DNA from: DASSKK01 sp035690495
Lineage (GTDB): Bacteria; Actinomycetota; Actinomycetes; Propionibacteriales; Nocardioidaceae
Assembly (NCBI GenBank): GCA_035690495.1
Contig: DASSKK010000109.1
Coordinates: 1-64,000, forward strand
Direction of reading: 5' to 3'
Length of the DNA stretch: 64,000 bases
The position numbers were made by a program, and so were the translations under genes. Shown piece after piece: positions 13,964 through 23,050 of this stretch (position 1 is the stretch's first letter; every line of letters starts with the position of its first letter). Under the pieces are notes generated by a model. The model was not told the origin of the DNA, searched no databases, and saw only the letters and a program-made list of their open reading frames with translations.

Positions 13964-15739
13964 ACTTCCGACATCAAGCCACTGCAGAAGGTCCTGGTCG
14001 CCAACCGCGGCGAGATCGCCGTACGCGTGATCCGCGCTTGCAAGGACGCCGGCATCGGCAGCGTCGCGGTGTACGCCGAGCCGGACCGGGACGCGCTGTT
14101 CGTCCGGCTGGCCGACGAGGCCTACAGCCTGGGCGGCGCCACTCCCGCGGAGTCGTACCTGTCGATCGAGAAGATCGTCGACGCCGCCACGCGTGCCGGA
14201 GCCGACTCTGTGCACCCTGGCTACGGCTTCCTCGCCGAGAACCGCGACTTCGCCCAGGCCGTCATCGATGCAGGCCTGGTCTGGATCGGGCCGCCGCCGG
14301 AGGCGATCGAGAACCTCGGCGACAAGGTGAAGGCGCGCCACATTGCGCAGAAGGTCGGCGCCCCCCTGGTCGCCGGCACCAAAGACCCGGTGGCGGGCGC
14401 CGACGAGGTGGTCGCGTTCGCCAAGGAGCACGGCCTGCCGATCGCGATCAAGGCGGCGTTCGGCGGCGGTGGCCGCGGCCTGAAGGTGGCCCGCAAGGAA
14501 GAGGAGGTCGCCGACCTCTACGAGTCCGCGGTCCGCGAGGCAGTCAGTGCGTTCGGGCGTGGTGAGTGCTTCGTGGAGAAGTACCTCGACCAGCCGCGGC
14601 ACGTGGAGACCCAGTGCCTGGCGGACCAGCACGGCAACGTCGTGGTGGTGTCGACCCGCGACTGCTCGCTGCAGCGACGGCACCAGAAGCTGGTCGAGGA
14701 GGCCCCCGCGCCGTACCTCTCCGAGGAGCAGGTGAAGATCCTCTACGACTCCTCGAAGGCGATCCTTGCCGAGGCGGGCTACGTCGGGGCCGGCACGTGC
14801 GAGTTCCTCGTGGCTTCCGACGGCACCATCTCGTTCCTCGAGGTCAACACCCGGCTCCAGGTCGAGCACCCCGTCTCCGAGGAGGTCACCGGGCTGGACC
14901 TCGTGCGCGAGATGTTCCGGATCGCCGCCGGCGAGGAGCTGGGGTACGGCGACCCAGCGGCGCACGGGCACTCGATCGAGTTCCGGATCAACGCCGAGGA
15001 CGCCGGAAGCAACTTCATGCCCGCGCCCGGCACGCTGACCCGCTGGCACCCGCCGGCCGGTCCCGGCGTGCGCTTCGACGGCGGCTACGACCAGGGCGAG
15101 ACCGTGCCGGGATCGTTCGACTCGCTGATCGGCAAGCTCGTGGTGAGCGGGCAGGACAGGTCCCAGGCGCTGGCCAGGTCGCGTAGGGCACTTGACGAGT
15201 TCGTGGTCGAGGGGATGCCGACGGTGATCCCCTTCCACCGCGCCGTCGTGGACGACCCGGCGTTCACCGCGGGGGGCGCCAATGGCTCGTTCGGCGTGTA
15301 CACGTCCTGGATCGAGACCGACTTCGACAACCGAATCCCGCCGTATGCCACCGAGGGCTCCGACGAGCCCGAACCGGCGGAGCGCACCTCGGTGACCGTC
15401 GAGGTCGGCGGCCGGCGGATCGAAGTCAGCCTGCCCGCGGGCCTGGGCGCCGTCTCGACCGGCCCGGCCGCCGCCGGCAAACCGAAGCGCGCCAAGGCGA
15501 AGAAGGCCGGCGCCGCCGTGAGCGGCGACGCGGTCACCTCGCCGATGCAGGGCACCATCGTCAAGGTCGCCGTCGAGGAGGGCCAGCAGGTCGACGAAGG
15601 CGACGTGATCGTGGTCATCGAGGCGATGAAGATGGAGCAGCCGCTGAAGGCTCACAAGGCCGGCACAGTCACCGGCCTGTCCGCCGAGGTGGGCGCCAGC
15701 GTCAGCAACGGCGCCGTCATCTGCGAGCTCAAGGACTGA
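13961..15739 (+). CDS. accA3: Acyl-CoA carboxylase alpha subunit (biotin carboxylase + BCCP)
   Basis: A 592-residue protein that carboxylates its own biotin with bicarbonate and ATP and feeds acetyl-/propionyl-CoA carboxylase beta subunits. The biotin carboxylase part covers residues 8-460: KVLVANRGEIAVRVIRACKD, the ATP-grasp loop KAAFGGGGRGLKVARKEEE, and the active-site EVNTRLQVEHPVSEE. After a Lys/Ala-rich linker (about 500-520), a biotinyl domain ends the protein with EAMKMEQPLKAHKAGTV, where the Lys of MKM is biotinylated. Architecture and length match AccA3 of Mycobacterium and AccA2 of Streptomyces. No beta subunit lies in the window. Confidence 0.93.
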   Translation: MTSDIKPLQKVLVANRGEIAVRVIRACKDAGIGSVAVYAEPDRDALFVRLADEAYSLGGATPAESYLSIEKIVDAATRAGADSVHPGYGFLAENRDFAQAVIDAGLVWIGPPPEAIENLGDKVKARHIAQKVGAPLVAGTKDPVAGADEVVAFAKEHGLPIAIKAAFGGGGRGLKVARKEEEVADLYESAVREAVSAFGRGECFVEKYLDQPRHVETQCLADQHGNVVVVSTRDCSLQRRHQKLVEEAPAPYLSEEQVKILYDSSKAILAEAGYVGAGTCEFLVASDGTISFLEVNTRLQVEHPVSEEVTGLDLVREMFRIAAGEELGYGDPAAHGHSIEFRINAEDAGSNFMPAPGTLTRWHPPAGPGVRFDGGYDQGETVPGSFDSLIGKLVVSGQDRSQALARSRRALDEFVVEGMPTVIPFHRAVVDDPAFTAGGANGSFGVYTSWIETDFDNRIPPYATEGSDEPEPAERTSVTVEVGGRRIEVSLPAGLGAVSTGPAAAGKPKRAKAKKAGAAVSGDAVTSPMQGTIVKVAVEEGQQVDEGDVIVVIEAMKMEQPLKAHKAGTVTGLSAEVGASVSNGAVICELKD

Positions 15740-15765
15740 GCCGAGGGCCCAGCGCTGAACTCGGC
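15740..15765 (+). terminator. Small hairpin after accA3
   Basis: GCCGAG at 15740-15745, immediately after the stop, pairs with CTCGGC at 15760-15765 across a 14-nt loop. The stem is only 6 bp, so termination is uncertain. Confidence 0.28.
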
Positions 15766-15810
15766 GGGAATGCGGTTGCGAAGCGGCTGCGAGGTCTGGA
15801 TGCTCGGGCC

Positions 15811-16707
15811 GTGCGAATGCATGCCGACCAGCTGACCGTCTCCGTCGACGTCGTGCGACGGCTTGTCGGCGACCAGTTCCCCAGGTGGCGACGCCTCGAC
15901 GTCGAGGCGGTGTCGTCCACCGGGACGGTGAACGCACTGTTCCGGATCGGCGACCGTCTGGCGGCTCGCTTTCCGCTCGTGTCCGCGGGAGTCGACCAGA
16001 CTCGCGCCGTCCTGGAGCGGGAGGCCGAGGCAGCACGGGAACTCTGCGGACGTACGCCGGTGCCGACACCGCGGCCTGTGGCCATCGGCTCTCCGGGTGA
16101 AGGCTACCCGTTGCCCTGGGCAGTGCAGACCTGGCTCCCCGGCACCGCCGCCACCCCCGATACGCCGGGCACATCGCTGCGGCTCGCCCGCGACCTCGCC
16201 GGCTTCATAGCGGCTCTGCGGGAGATGGACACGCGTGGCAGGCGGTTCGCCGGAACGGGCCGCGGCGGGAGCCTGCCGGACCACGACGACTGGATGGAGG
16301 TCTGCTTCCGCAGCAGCGAGCACCTGCTCGACGTACGGCGACTGCGCGGACTGTGGCGCGAGATGCGGGCCTTGCCACGCATCGGAGCGGACGCCATGAC
16401 CCACGGCGACCTGATCCCGGCGAACCTGCTCGTCGACGGCGACCGGCTGGTCGGGGTGCTCGACGCCGGTGGCTTCGGCCCTGCTGACCCCGCCCTCGAC
16501 CTCGTTGTGGCGTGGCACCTGCTGGAGGCCGAGCCCCGACGTGAGATGCGCATGATGCTCGGCTGCGACGACCTGGAGTGGGCGCGCGGCATGGCGTGGG
16601 CGTTCCAGCAGTCCATGGGCGCGGTCTGGTACTACCAACGGACGAACCGGCCGATGAGCCGGATGGGCGAGCAGACGCTGAGGCGGATCGTCTCCGACTC
16701 CTACTGA
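15811..16707 (+). CDS. Aminoglycoside-phosphotransferase-family kinase-like protein
   Basis: A 298-residue APH/choline-kinase-fold protein that would phosphorylate a small molecule with ATP. The Brenner motif MTHGDLIPANLLVDGDRLVG holds the catalytic Asp and the Mg-binding Asn. VLDAGGFGPADPALDLVVAW is the DFG-like metal-binding stretch. The N-lobe holds NALFRIGDRLAARFPL. The start GTG at 15811 has no clear ribosome site; a weak GATGCT at 15799-15804 lies 6 nt before it. Actinobacterial members of this subgroup are mostly of unknown substrate, so no resistance is implied. Its 3' end overlaps the convergent RTX-like gene by 7 bp. Confidence 0.82.
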   Translation: MRMHADQLTVSVDVVRRLVGDQFPRWRRLDVEAVSSTGTVNALFRIGDRLAARFPLVSAGVDQTRAVLEREAEAARELCGRTPVPTPRPVAIGSPGEGYPLPWAVQTWLPGTAATPDTPGTSLRLARDLAGFIAALREMDTRGRRFAGTGRGGSLPDHDDWMEVCFRSSEHLLDVRRLRGLWREMRALPRIGADAMTHGDLIPANLLVDGDRLVGVLDAGGFGPADPALDLVVAWHLLEAEPRREMRMMLGCDDLEWARGMAWAFQQSMGAVWYYQRTNRPMSRMGEQTLRRIVSDSY

Positions 16708-18059
16708 CTCTCACAGCCCGTGACGTGCTCGGCGTTGCGACACACGTCGTGGCCTCGCCAGCCGTGGACGGTGTCCGTCCCGGCCCCGGCGTCGATGATG
16801 TCGTCGCCCGTCGTAGCCCAGACCGAGTCTGCCCCGCCGCCGGTGCGAGCGGTCAGCCGGCTCGGTCCGTATCGCAGGATCACGTCGCGGCCCGCCGCGC
16901 CGTCGAAGACCCATGGCTGGCTGGAGTCGAGGCTCCACCGCTGGATCCCGAAGACGCTCGTCGGATCGGCACCCGCCAGCGACGCGACGACCGTGTGGGC
17001 TCCCGAGTCGGCGTGCATGCTCACCTCGGGGCTGTAGGCCTCACCCTTGACCTGGACGTCGAGAACGTCGCTGCCGGCGCCGCGCGCGATCACCTCGGTG
17101 TTGTGGGTCTTGTAGTAGAAGAACAAGTAGTCGTTCCCTGGACCACCGCGCAGCGTGGCAACCGGCCCGCCGAAGCCGTTGAGCAGGTCGGCGCCGTCGC
17201 TTCCGTTCAGCATGTCGTGGCCGCCGTTGCTGGTGATGTCGTCGTCACCGGGGCCGCCGTCCACCACGTCGTCGGCTGCATGGCTCTCGTAGGCGAAGTC
17301 TCCGTCCGCGGAGATCATGTCGTCGCCGGGACCCCCGTCGATGTGGTCGGCTCCGGGACCGCCCTCGAGAGTGTCGGCGTACGCCGAGCCGACGATGTCG
17401 TCGCCGTGCATCGATCCGTACACGCGCAGCGGCCCCTCGACGAGGATGCGGTCGGTGCCCTCGCCGGTGACGATCCCTGTCGAACTCGACAGGTCGACAT
17501 GCACGCCTTGCTCCGCCCGGCGGTAGTCGAGGATGTCCGGAGTGTCGGACGCGCCGCCGGCATGACGGGTGTCCAACCCCGGGTCGATCACGTCGTCGCC
17601 GGGGCCTCCGTCGAGCTTGTCGCCGACCAGGTTCTGGCCACCACGGTCGGCGAAGTAGGCGTCCAGGTCACCGGAGACGCGATCGTCGCCGGCATCCCCC
17701 CGGAGAGTGTCGCTGCCGTGTCCGCCGTACACGCGGTCGTTGTCCGCGCCGCCCCGAACCGTGTCCCATCCCGGGCCCGCATACACCCTGTCGTTGCCTG
17801 CACCGACGTGGACGTTGTCGTCGCCGGGGCCCGCGCAGACAATGTCGTTCCCTGCCCTGCCGGAGATCCGGTCCTTGCCGCCGCGGGCGACGATCACGTC
17901 CGAGCCAGGCGTGCCGACAAGCCGGTCGTGGCCGGAGGTGCCGACGAGCGTCGCCCTGTGCCCGTGGCAGGTCGGGGTCGACGCGTTCGCGGCTGCGGAA
18001 GTGGCTGGCAGCACGGCGAAGAGCAGAGCCGCCGAGGCGGCGACACGGAATCGGTGCAA
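16701..18059 (-). CDS. Secreted RTX-like calcium-binding repeat protein A
   Basis: A 452-residue exported protein. A signal peptide covers about residues 1-28 (VAASAALLFAVLPATSAAA), followed by CHGHRATLVGTSGHDRLVG. There are at least a dozen GG-x-G-x-D-x nonapeptide-type repeats, such as GGAGNDRVYAGPG-like units around residues 50-130 and GGPGADHIDGGPGDD near 235-250. These repeats form Ca2+-binding parallel beta-rolls. The C-terminus carries a Cys pair (VCRNAEHVTGCESQ). The start is TTG at 18059, with GGGGGAG 3 nt upstream. It is a tandem paralogue of the next gene. It lacks a recognisable enzyme domain, so its role at the surface is unknown. Confidence 0.8.
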   Translation of the reverse strand: MHRFRVAASAALLFAVLPATSAAANASTPTCHGHRATLVGTSGHDRLVGTPGSDVIVARGGKDRISGRAGNDIVCAGPGDDNVHVGAGNDRVYAGPGWDTVRGGADNDRVYGGHGSDTLRGDAGDDRVSGDLDAYFADRGGQNLVGDKLDGGPGDDVIDPGLDTRHAGGASDTPDILDYRRAEQGVHVDLSSSTGIVTGEGTDRILVEGPLRVYGSMHGDDIVGSAYADTLEGGPGADHIDGGPGDDMISADGDFAYESHAADDVVDGGPGDDDITSNGGHDMLNGSDGADLLNGFGGPVATLRGGPGNDYLFFYYKTHNTEVIARGAGSDVLDVQVKGEAYSPEVSMHADSGAHTVVASLAGADPTSVFGIQRWSLDSSQPWVFDGAAGRDVILRYGPSRLTARTGGGADSVWATTGDDIIDAGAGTDTVHGWRGHDVCRNAEHVTGCESQ

Positions 18060-18092
18060 GATCTCCCCCGTTCAAGGATGTTCGGTCTGGGC

Positions 18093-18098
18093 AGACTA
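18093..18098 (-). promoter_or_regulatory. -10 box for RTX-like gene A
   Basis: TAGTCT on the minus strand gives a leader of about 27 nt that contains the GGGGGAG ribosome site before the TTG at 18059. Confidence 0.35.
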
Positions 18099-18203
18099 GC
18101 CCCTTCAGCCCCACCCGCACCAATCCGAAGGTACTTGCTGCATCTGAGTGGTCACTTCGCCTGGACCCACCCAACTGCAGCAGGTGAACCAGTGAGGCCG
18201 GGC

Positions 18204-19532
18204 CTAGCCGAGCTCGCAGTTCTGGGTCTGCTCCGCGTTGCGGCAGGTGTCGGTGCCGTCGCGACCGTCCACGGTGTCGTCGCCCGCGCCGGCGTCGATG
18301 AAGTCGTCGCCGCCACCGCCCCTCACGTCGTCGTCGCCACCGTACGTCGATGCATGCAGTGCGCTACGAGATCCCATGGACACGTGATCGGGGCCCGGCG
18401 TCCCATACACGTACCACTGCGCCCTTCCCCCTACTGTGACGCTGCTGAAGCCGCGGATCGTCGAGACGGGCGTGGCGGGCTCGGTCGTGACCCGGCCGGA
18501 GTCGAGGTCGACGGAGACCTTCTGGTCCGGCGCCGTGCCGAAGTTGCCCGGCGAGTACGTCGTAAACGGCGCTCCGACGCTCAGGCGCAGGTAGTCGCCT
18601 CCCTTGTCGCCGTGGGCGACCCATTTGGCTCCCCCGGTGACACTCTCGACGACGAGGTCCTCGCCCGGGCCTCCATGGGTCCGGCTGCCTGCCCTCGCGT
18701 GGATCTTGTCGCTGCCCCAACCGCCGTGAATCGTATCTCCCCGAGAGGCAAAGACGGTGTCCCTCCCCCTGCCCGCGGAGATCTCGTCTCGTCCCCCGCG
18801 GCTCTGGATGAGATCGCGGCCGGTCCCGCCGTGCACGACGTCGTCATCATGGCCAGCGGAGAAGTGATCCGTGTAGATCCAGTCGTGCCCGTGACCACCG
18901 CTGATCGTGTCGGAGCCGACGCCGCCGAGCAGGTAGTCGTGCCAGCGTGTCCCGCTGATCGTGTCGTCGTACTTCGTACCGATGACGCCGACGTTGCCGT
19001 GCACGAGTCGGATCCGGTCGGTGCCCATCGCATGGGCGATGCCGTATCCCCTGCGCGTCTGCAGGTCGACGCGGACCCCGTGGTCCATGTGCACGTAGGA
19101 GACCAGGTCGGTGCGTTCGCTGAAATGATCAGGCGCGCGCGATGCCGGGTCGTAGCCGAGATCCACATAGTCGTCGCCGCGGCCGGGGTAGACGGTGTCG
19201 CCGAGGTAGCGCGTGGTCTCATCGATGAAGTACTTGGTCCCGTCCTTGCCGCCGTACAACCGATCGGGCCCCGGGCCGCCGAGGATCCGATCCGTGCCGG
19301 CGTTTCCGCAGATCACGTCCCTGCCGCCATGGCCGCGGAGCGTGTCGTTCCCGCCGCGACCGACGATCACGTCCGGACCGGACGTGCCGACCAACTTGTC
19401 GCTTCCGGACGTGCCGACGATCGTGGCGCTCCGGCCGTGGCACTTCGGCGTCGAGGCGCTCGCCGCTGCCGAGGCGGCGGGGGGTACGGCGAGCAGCAGA
19501 GCCGCCGAAGCGGCGACACGGAGTGGGTACAT
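18204..19532 (-). CDS. Secreted RTX-like calcium-binding repeat protein B
   Basis: A 442-residue paralogue of protein A. The signal peptide is near-identical (YPLRVAASAALLLAVPPAA). It is followed by KCHGRSATIVGTSGSDKLVG, GGxGxDx repeats at about residues 55-110, 195-290 and 395-430, and a C-terminal CRNAEQTQNCELG. The ATG at 19532 is preferred because GGGGGA lies at the same distance as in the paralogue; an in-frame ATG at 19547 would add five residues. The middle part (about 290-390) has fewer repeats and may be a separate beta domain. Function unknown; secretion and Ca2+ binding are inferred from the repeats. Confidence 0.8.
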   Translation of the reverse strand: MYPLRVAASAALLLAVPPAASAAASASTPKCHGRSATIVGTSGSDKLVGTSGPDVIVGRGGNDTLRGHGGRDVICGNAGTDRILGGPGPDRLYGGKDGTKYFIDETTRYLGDTVYPGRGDDYVDLGYDPASRAPDHFSERTDLVSYVHMDHGVRVDLQTRRGYGIAHAMGTDRIRLVHGNVGVIGTKYDDTISGTRWHDYLLGGVGSDTISGGHGHDWIYTDHFSAGHDDDVVHGGTGRDLIQSRGGRDEISAGRGRDTVFASRGDTIHGGWGSDKIHARAGSRTHGGPGEDLVVESVTGGAKWVAHGDKGGDYLRLSVGAPFTTYSPGNFGTAPDQKVSVDLDSGRVTTEPATPVSTIRGFSSVTVGGRAQWYVYGTPGPDHVSMGSRSALHASTYGGDDDVRGGGGDDFIDAGAGDDTVDGRDGTDTCRNAEQTQNCELG

Positions 19533-19568
19533 GGTTCCCCCGTTCATCGTGGACGTCGTCGTCCCGGC

Positions 19569-19574
19569 ACCATA
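19569..19574 (-). promoter_or_regulatory. -10 box for RTX-like gene B
   Basis: TATGGT on the minus strand gives a leader of about 29 nt with GGGGGA ahead of the ATG, the same layout as the downstream paralogue. Confidence 0.35.
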
Positions 19575-19603
19575 ACCTCACCAGCACCATCAGCACCACC
19601 GGC

Positions 19604-19618
19604 TAGCCTCGATCCATG
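19604..19618 (+). promoter_or_regulatory. Leaderless-type promoter of pyc
   Basis: TAGCCT at 19604-19609, 6 nt, then ATG at 19616. Confidence 0.5.
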
Positions 19619-22600
19619 TTCGCCAAGGTGCTGGTCGCCAACCGGGGCGAGATCGCGGTGCGCGCCTTCCGGGCCGCCTACGAGCTCGGCGTGCAGACCG
19701 TCGCGGTCTTCCCCTATGAGGACCGAGGCTCCGAGCACCGGTTGAAGGCCGACGAGGCCTACGAGATCGGCGAGCGCGGACACCCGGTCCGCGCCTACCT
19801 GGACCCGGACGTGATCGTCGCCGCCGCACGGGATGCCGGCGCGGACGCGGTCTACCCCGGCTACGGCTTCCTGTCGGAGAACCCACGGCTCGCCCAGGCG
19901 TGCGCCGACGCGGGGATCACGTTCATCGGCCCGACAGCCGCGGTGCTGGCGCTGACCGGCAACAAGGCGCGCGCCAAGGCCGCGGCCGCGAAGGCCAGCG
20001 TGCCCACGCTGCGATCGACCGAGCCGTCCACGGACGTCGACGCGCTGCTCGAGGCCGCGAAGGACATCCCCTACCCGCTGTTCGTCAAGGCCGTCTCGGG
20101 CGGCGGCGGCCGGGGCATGCGCAGGGTCTCGACCGACTCGACCGGCGGCGAGTCCACCGGGCTGCGCGAGGCAGTCGAGACATGCATGCGCGAGGCCGAC
20201 GGCGCCTTCGGCGACCCGACGGTGTTCATCGAGCAGGCGGTGGAGAGCCCCCGGCACGTCGAGGTGCAGATCCTGGCCGACGGCAGAGGTCCCGACGGCG
20301 TCATCCACCTGTTCGAGCGCGACTGCTCCGTGCAGCGCCGCCACCAGAAGGTCGTCGAGATCGCGCCGGCGCCGAACCTCGACCCGTCGGTGCGCGAGCG
20401 GATCTGCGCCGACGCCGTGCGGTTCGCCCGGGAGATCGGCTACCGCAACGCCGGCACCGTCGAGTTCCTGGTCGGCACGGACCCCTCGACCGGACCGGCG
20501 GCGCACCACTTCATCGAGATGAACCCGCGCATCCAGGTCGAGCACACGGTCACCGAGGAGGTCACCGACGTCGACCTGGTGCAGGCCCAGATCCGGATCG
20601 CGGCCGGTCAGACGCTCGCCGACCTAGGGCTGTCCCAGGACACCGTCACCGTCCGGGGCGCGGCGCTGCAGTGCCGCATCACCACCGAGGACCCGGCCAA
20701 CGGGTTCCGCCCCGACACCGGCAAGATCACCACCTACCGATCGCCCGGCGGCGCCGGCGTGCGCCTGGACGGCGGTACGACGTACACCGGCGCCGAGGTG
20801 TCGGCCCACTTCGACTCGATGCTGGCCAAGCTGACCTGCCGCGGCCGTGACTTTCCGGCCGCCGTCGACCGCGCACGACGCGCGGTCGCGGAGTTCCGGA
20901 TCCGCGGGGTCGCCACGAACATCCCGTTCCTGGCCGCGGTGCTCGACGACCCGGACTTCCGGGCCGGCCGGTTGTCCACCAGCTTCATCGAGGACCACCC
21001 GCAGCTGCTCACCGCACGCACCAGCGCCGACCGTGGCAGCAAGCTGCTGGCCTACCTCGCCGACGTCACCGTCAACCAGCCGAACGGCCCGGCTCCCGTC
21101 ACCGTCGATCCCACCACCAAGCTGCCGTACGTCGACCAGGCCGTGCCCGCCCCGGACGGCACCCGCCAGCTGCTCCTTGCGCAGGGCCCGCAGGAGTTCG
21201 CCCGCAGGTTGCGGGCGCAGACGTCGGTGGCGGTCACCGACACCACCTTCCGGGACGCGCACCAGTCGCTGCTCGCCACCCGCGTGCGGACCCGTGACCT
21301 GCTCGCGGCCGCGGGTCACGTCGCCCGGACCACCCCCCAGCTCTGGAGCATCGAGATGTGGGGCGGCGCCACCTACGACGTGTCCCTGCGCTTCCTGGCC
21401 GAGGACCCCTGGGAGCGCCTCGCCCGGATGCGGCAGGCGGTGCCGAACATCTGCCTGCAGATGCTGCTGCGCGGACGCAACACGGTGGGCTACACGCCGT
21501 ACCCCACGGAGGTGACGGAGGCGTTCGTGGACGAGGCGGCGCAGACCGGCATCGACGTGTTCCGGATCTTCGACGCCAACAACGACGTCGCGCAGATGCG
21601 CCCGGCCATCGAGGCGGTCCGCGCCACCGGCACCGCGGTCGCCGAGGTGGCGCTGTGCTACACAGGCGACCTGTCCGACCCGGGCCAGCGGGTCTACACC
21701 CTCGACTACTACCTGGGGCTCGCCGAGCGGATCGTCGAGGCGGGTGCGCACGTGCTCGCGGTCAAGGACATGGCCGGGCTGCTGCGTGCGCCGGCGGCCC
21801 GCACCCTGGTGCGTGCACTCCGGGAACGGTTCGACGTACCCGTCCACCTGCACACCCACGACACTGCGGGCGGACAGCTGGCCACGTTGCTGGCCGCGAT
21901 CGACACGGGCGTGGACGCGGTCGACGCCGCCAGCGCCGCCCTCGCGGGGACCACCAGCCAGCCGTCGCTCTCGGCGCTGGTTGCCGCCACCGACCACACG
22001 CCGCGCACCACCGGCCTCGACCTGCGGGCGGTCTGCGACCTGGAGCCGTACTGGGAGGCGACGAGAAGGCTGTACGCACCGTTCGAGTCGGGCATCCCGT
22101 CGGCGACCGGCCGCGTCTACACCCACGAGATCCCGGGCGGGCAGCTGTCCAACCTGCGCCAGCAGGCGATCGCGCTCGGGCTTGGCGAGAAGTTCGAGCA
22201 GATCGAAGACATGTACGCCGCGGCCGACGGCATCCTGGGTCATCTGGTCAAGGTCACGCCGAGCTCGAAGGTCGTCGGAGACCTCGCGCTGCACCTCGTC
22301 GCGGTCGGGGCCGACCCCGCGGAGTTCGAGGCCGAGCCCGGCAAGTTCGACGTGCCCGACTCGGTGATCGGCTTCCTGTCGGGCGACCTGGGCGATCCGC
22401 CCGGCGGCTGGCCCGAGCCGTTCCGCACCAAGGCGCTGGAGGGGCGCACCCACAAGGCGCCCGCCGCCGAGCTCGACGACGAGCAGCGCGCGGGGCTGTC
22501 CGAGGACCGCCGCGGCACACTGAACCGGCTGCTGTTCCCGGGCCCGAGCGAGCAGTTCGCCGAGTCCCGTGAGAGGTACGGCGACCTGTCGGTGGTGCCG

Positions 22601-23050
22601 ACGGCGGAGTACCTCTACGGCCTGCGCGCCGGCGAGGAGCACCTCGTCGACCTGGAGGAGGGCAAGCGGCTGATCCTCGGCCTGCAGGCGGTCGGCGAGC
22701 CCGACGAGCGCGGCTTCCGGACGCTGATGTGCACGATCAACGGCCAGCTGCGCCCGATCACCGTCCGGGACCGCTCTGTCTCCGCCGCGTCTGCCCAGCA
22801 GGAGAAGGCGGACCCGGCGCAGAAGGGACACGTAGCCGCACCGTTCGACGGTGTGGTCACCCTCGCCGTGACGGAGGGCGAGCGGATCGAGGCCGGTGCC
22901 CCCGTGGCAACGATCGAGGCGATGAAGATGGAGGCCTCGATCACCGCGCCGGTCGCCGGCATCGTGAAGCGGGTGGCGTTCGCGAGCACCCAGCAGGTCG
23001 AGGGGGGCGACCTGGTGCTGGTGCTCAGTGCGGACGGGGATGCACGGTGA
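19616..23050 (+). CDS. pyc: Pyruvate carboxylase
   Basis: A 1144-residue single-chain enzyme that carboxylates pyruvate to oxaloacetate to refill the TCA cycle. The biotin carboxylase domain spans residues 1-455 (KVLVANRGEIAVRAFRAAYE, VSGGGGRGMRR, EMNPRIQVEHTVTEEV). The carboxyltransferase (HMGL-like) domain spans about 530-810 (TDTTFRDAHQSLLATRVRT with metal-binding residues, and HLHTHDTAGGQLATLLAA). The conserved PYC domain follows, then a biotinyl domain whose attachment site is EAMKMEASITAP near residue 1103. The length is normal for the alpha4 type. The 3' end overlaps the convergent SpoIID-like gene by 26 bp. Confidence 0.96.
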   Translation: MFAKVLVANRGEIAVRAFRAAYELGVQTVAVFPYEDRGSEHRLKADEAYEIGERGHPVRAYLDPDVIVAAARDAGADAVYPGYGFLSENPRLAQACADAGITFIGPTAAVLALTGNKARAKAAAAKASVPTLRSTEPSTDVDALLEAAKDIPYPLFVKAVSGGGGRGMRRVSTDSTGGESTGLREAVETCMREADGAFGDPTVFIEQAVESPRHVEVQILADGRGPDGVIHLFERDCSVQRRHQKVVEIAPAPNLDPSVRERICADAVRFAREIGYRNAGTVEFLVGTDPSTGPAAHHFIEMNPRIQVEHTVTEEVTDVDLVQAQIRIAAGQTLADLGLSQDTVTVRGAALQCRITTEDPANGFRPDTGKITTYRSPGGAGVRLDGGTTYTGAEVSAHFDSMLAKLTCRGRDFPAAVDRARRAVAEFRIRGVATNIPFLAAVLDDPDFRAGRLSTSFIEDHPQLLTARTSADRGSKLLAYLADVTVNQPNGPAPVTVDPTTKLPYVDQAVPAPDGTRQLLLAQGPQEFARRLRAQTSVAVTDTTFRDAHQSLLATRVRTRDLLAAAGHVARTTPQLWSIEMWGGATYDVSLRFLAEDPWERLARMRQAVPNICLQMLLRGRNTVGYTPYPTEVTEAFVDEAAQTGIDVFRIFDANNDVAQMRPAIEAVRATGTAVAEVALCYTGDLSDPGQRVYTLDYYLGLAERIVEAGAHVLAVKDMAGLLRAPAARTLVRALRERFDVPVHLHTHDTAGGQLATLLAAIDTGVDAVDAASAALAGTTSQPSLSALVAATDHTPRTTGLDLRAVCDLEPYWEATRRLYAPFESGIPSATGRVYTHEIPGGQLSNLRQQAIALGLGEKFEQIEDMYAAADGILGHLVKVTPSSKVVGDLALHLVAVGADPAEFEAEPGKFDVPDSVIGFLSGDLGDPPGGWPEPFRTKALEGRTHKAPAAELDDEQRAGLSEDRRGTLNRLLFPGPSEQFAESRERYGDLSVVPTAEYLYGLRAGEEHLVDLEEGKRLILGLQAVGEPDERGFRTLMCTINGQLRPITVRDRSVSAASAQQEKADPAQKGHVAAPFDGVVTLAVTEGERIEAGAPVATIEAMKMEASITAPVAGIVKRVAFASTQQVEGGDLVLVLSADGDAR

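Noticed and set aside
15811..16707. Calling the APH-fold gene an antibiotic-resistance determinant.
   Set aside because: The fold is shared by many metabolic kinases. No motif seen here is specific for aminoglycoside enzymes, and there is no mobile context.
16578..19745. A plus-strand open frame of about 1055 codons opposite the two RTX-like genes.
   Set aside because: It is the complement of GC-rich repeat-coding DNA. Its translation is low-complexity Val/Ala/Arg/Asp sequence without motifs, and it crosses the signal peptides and promoters of the real genes.
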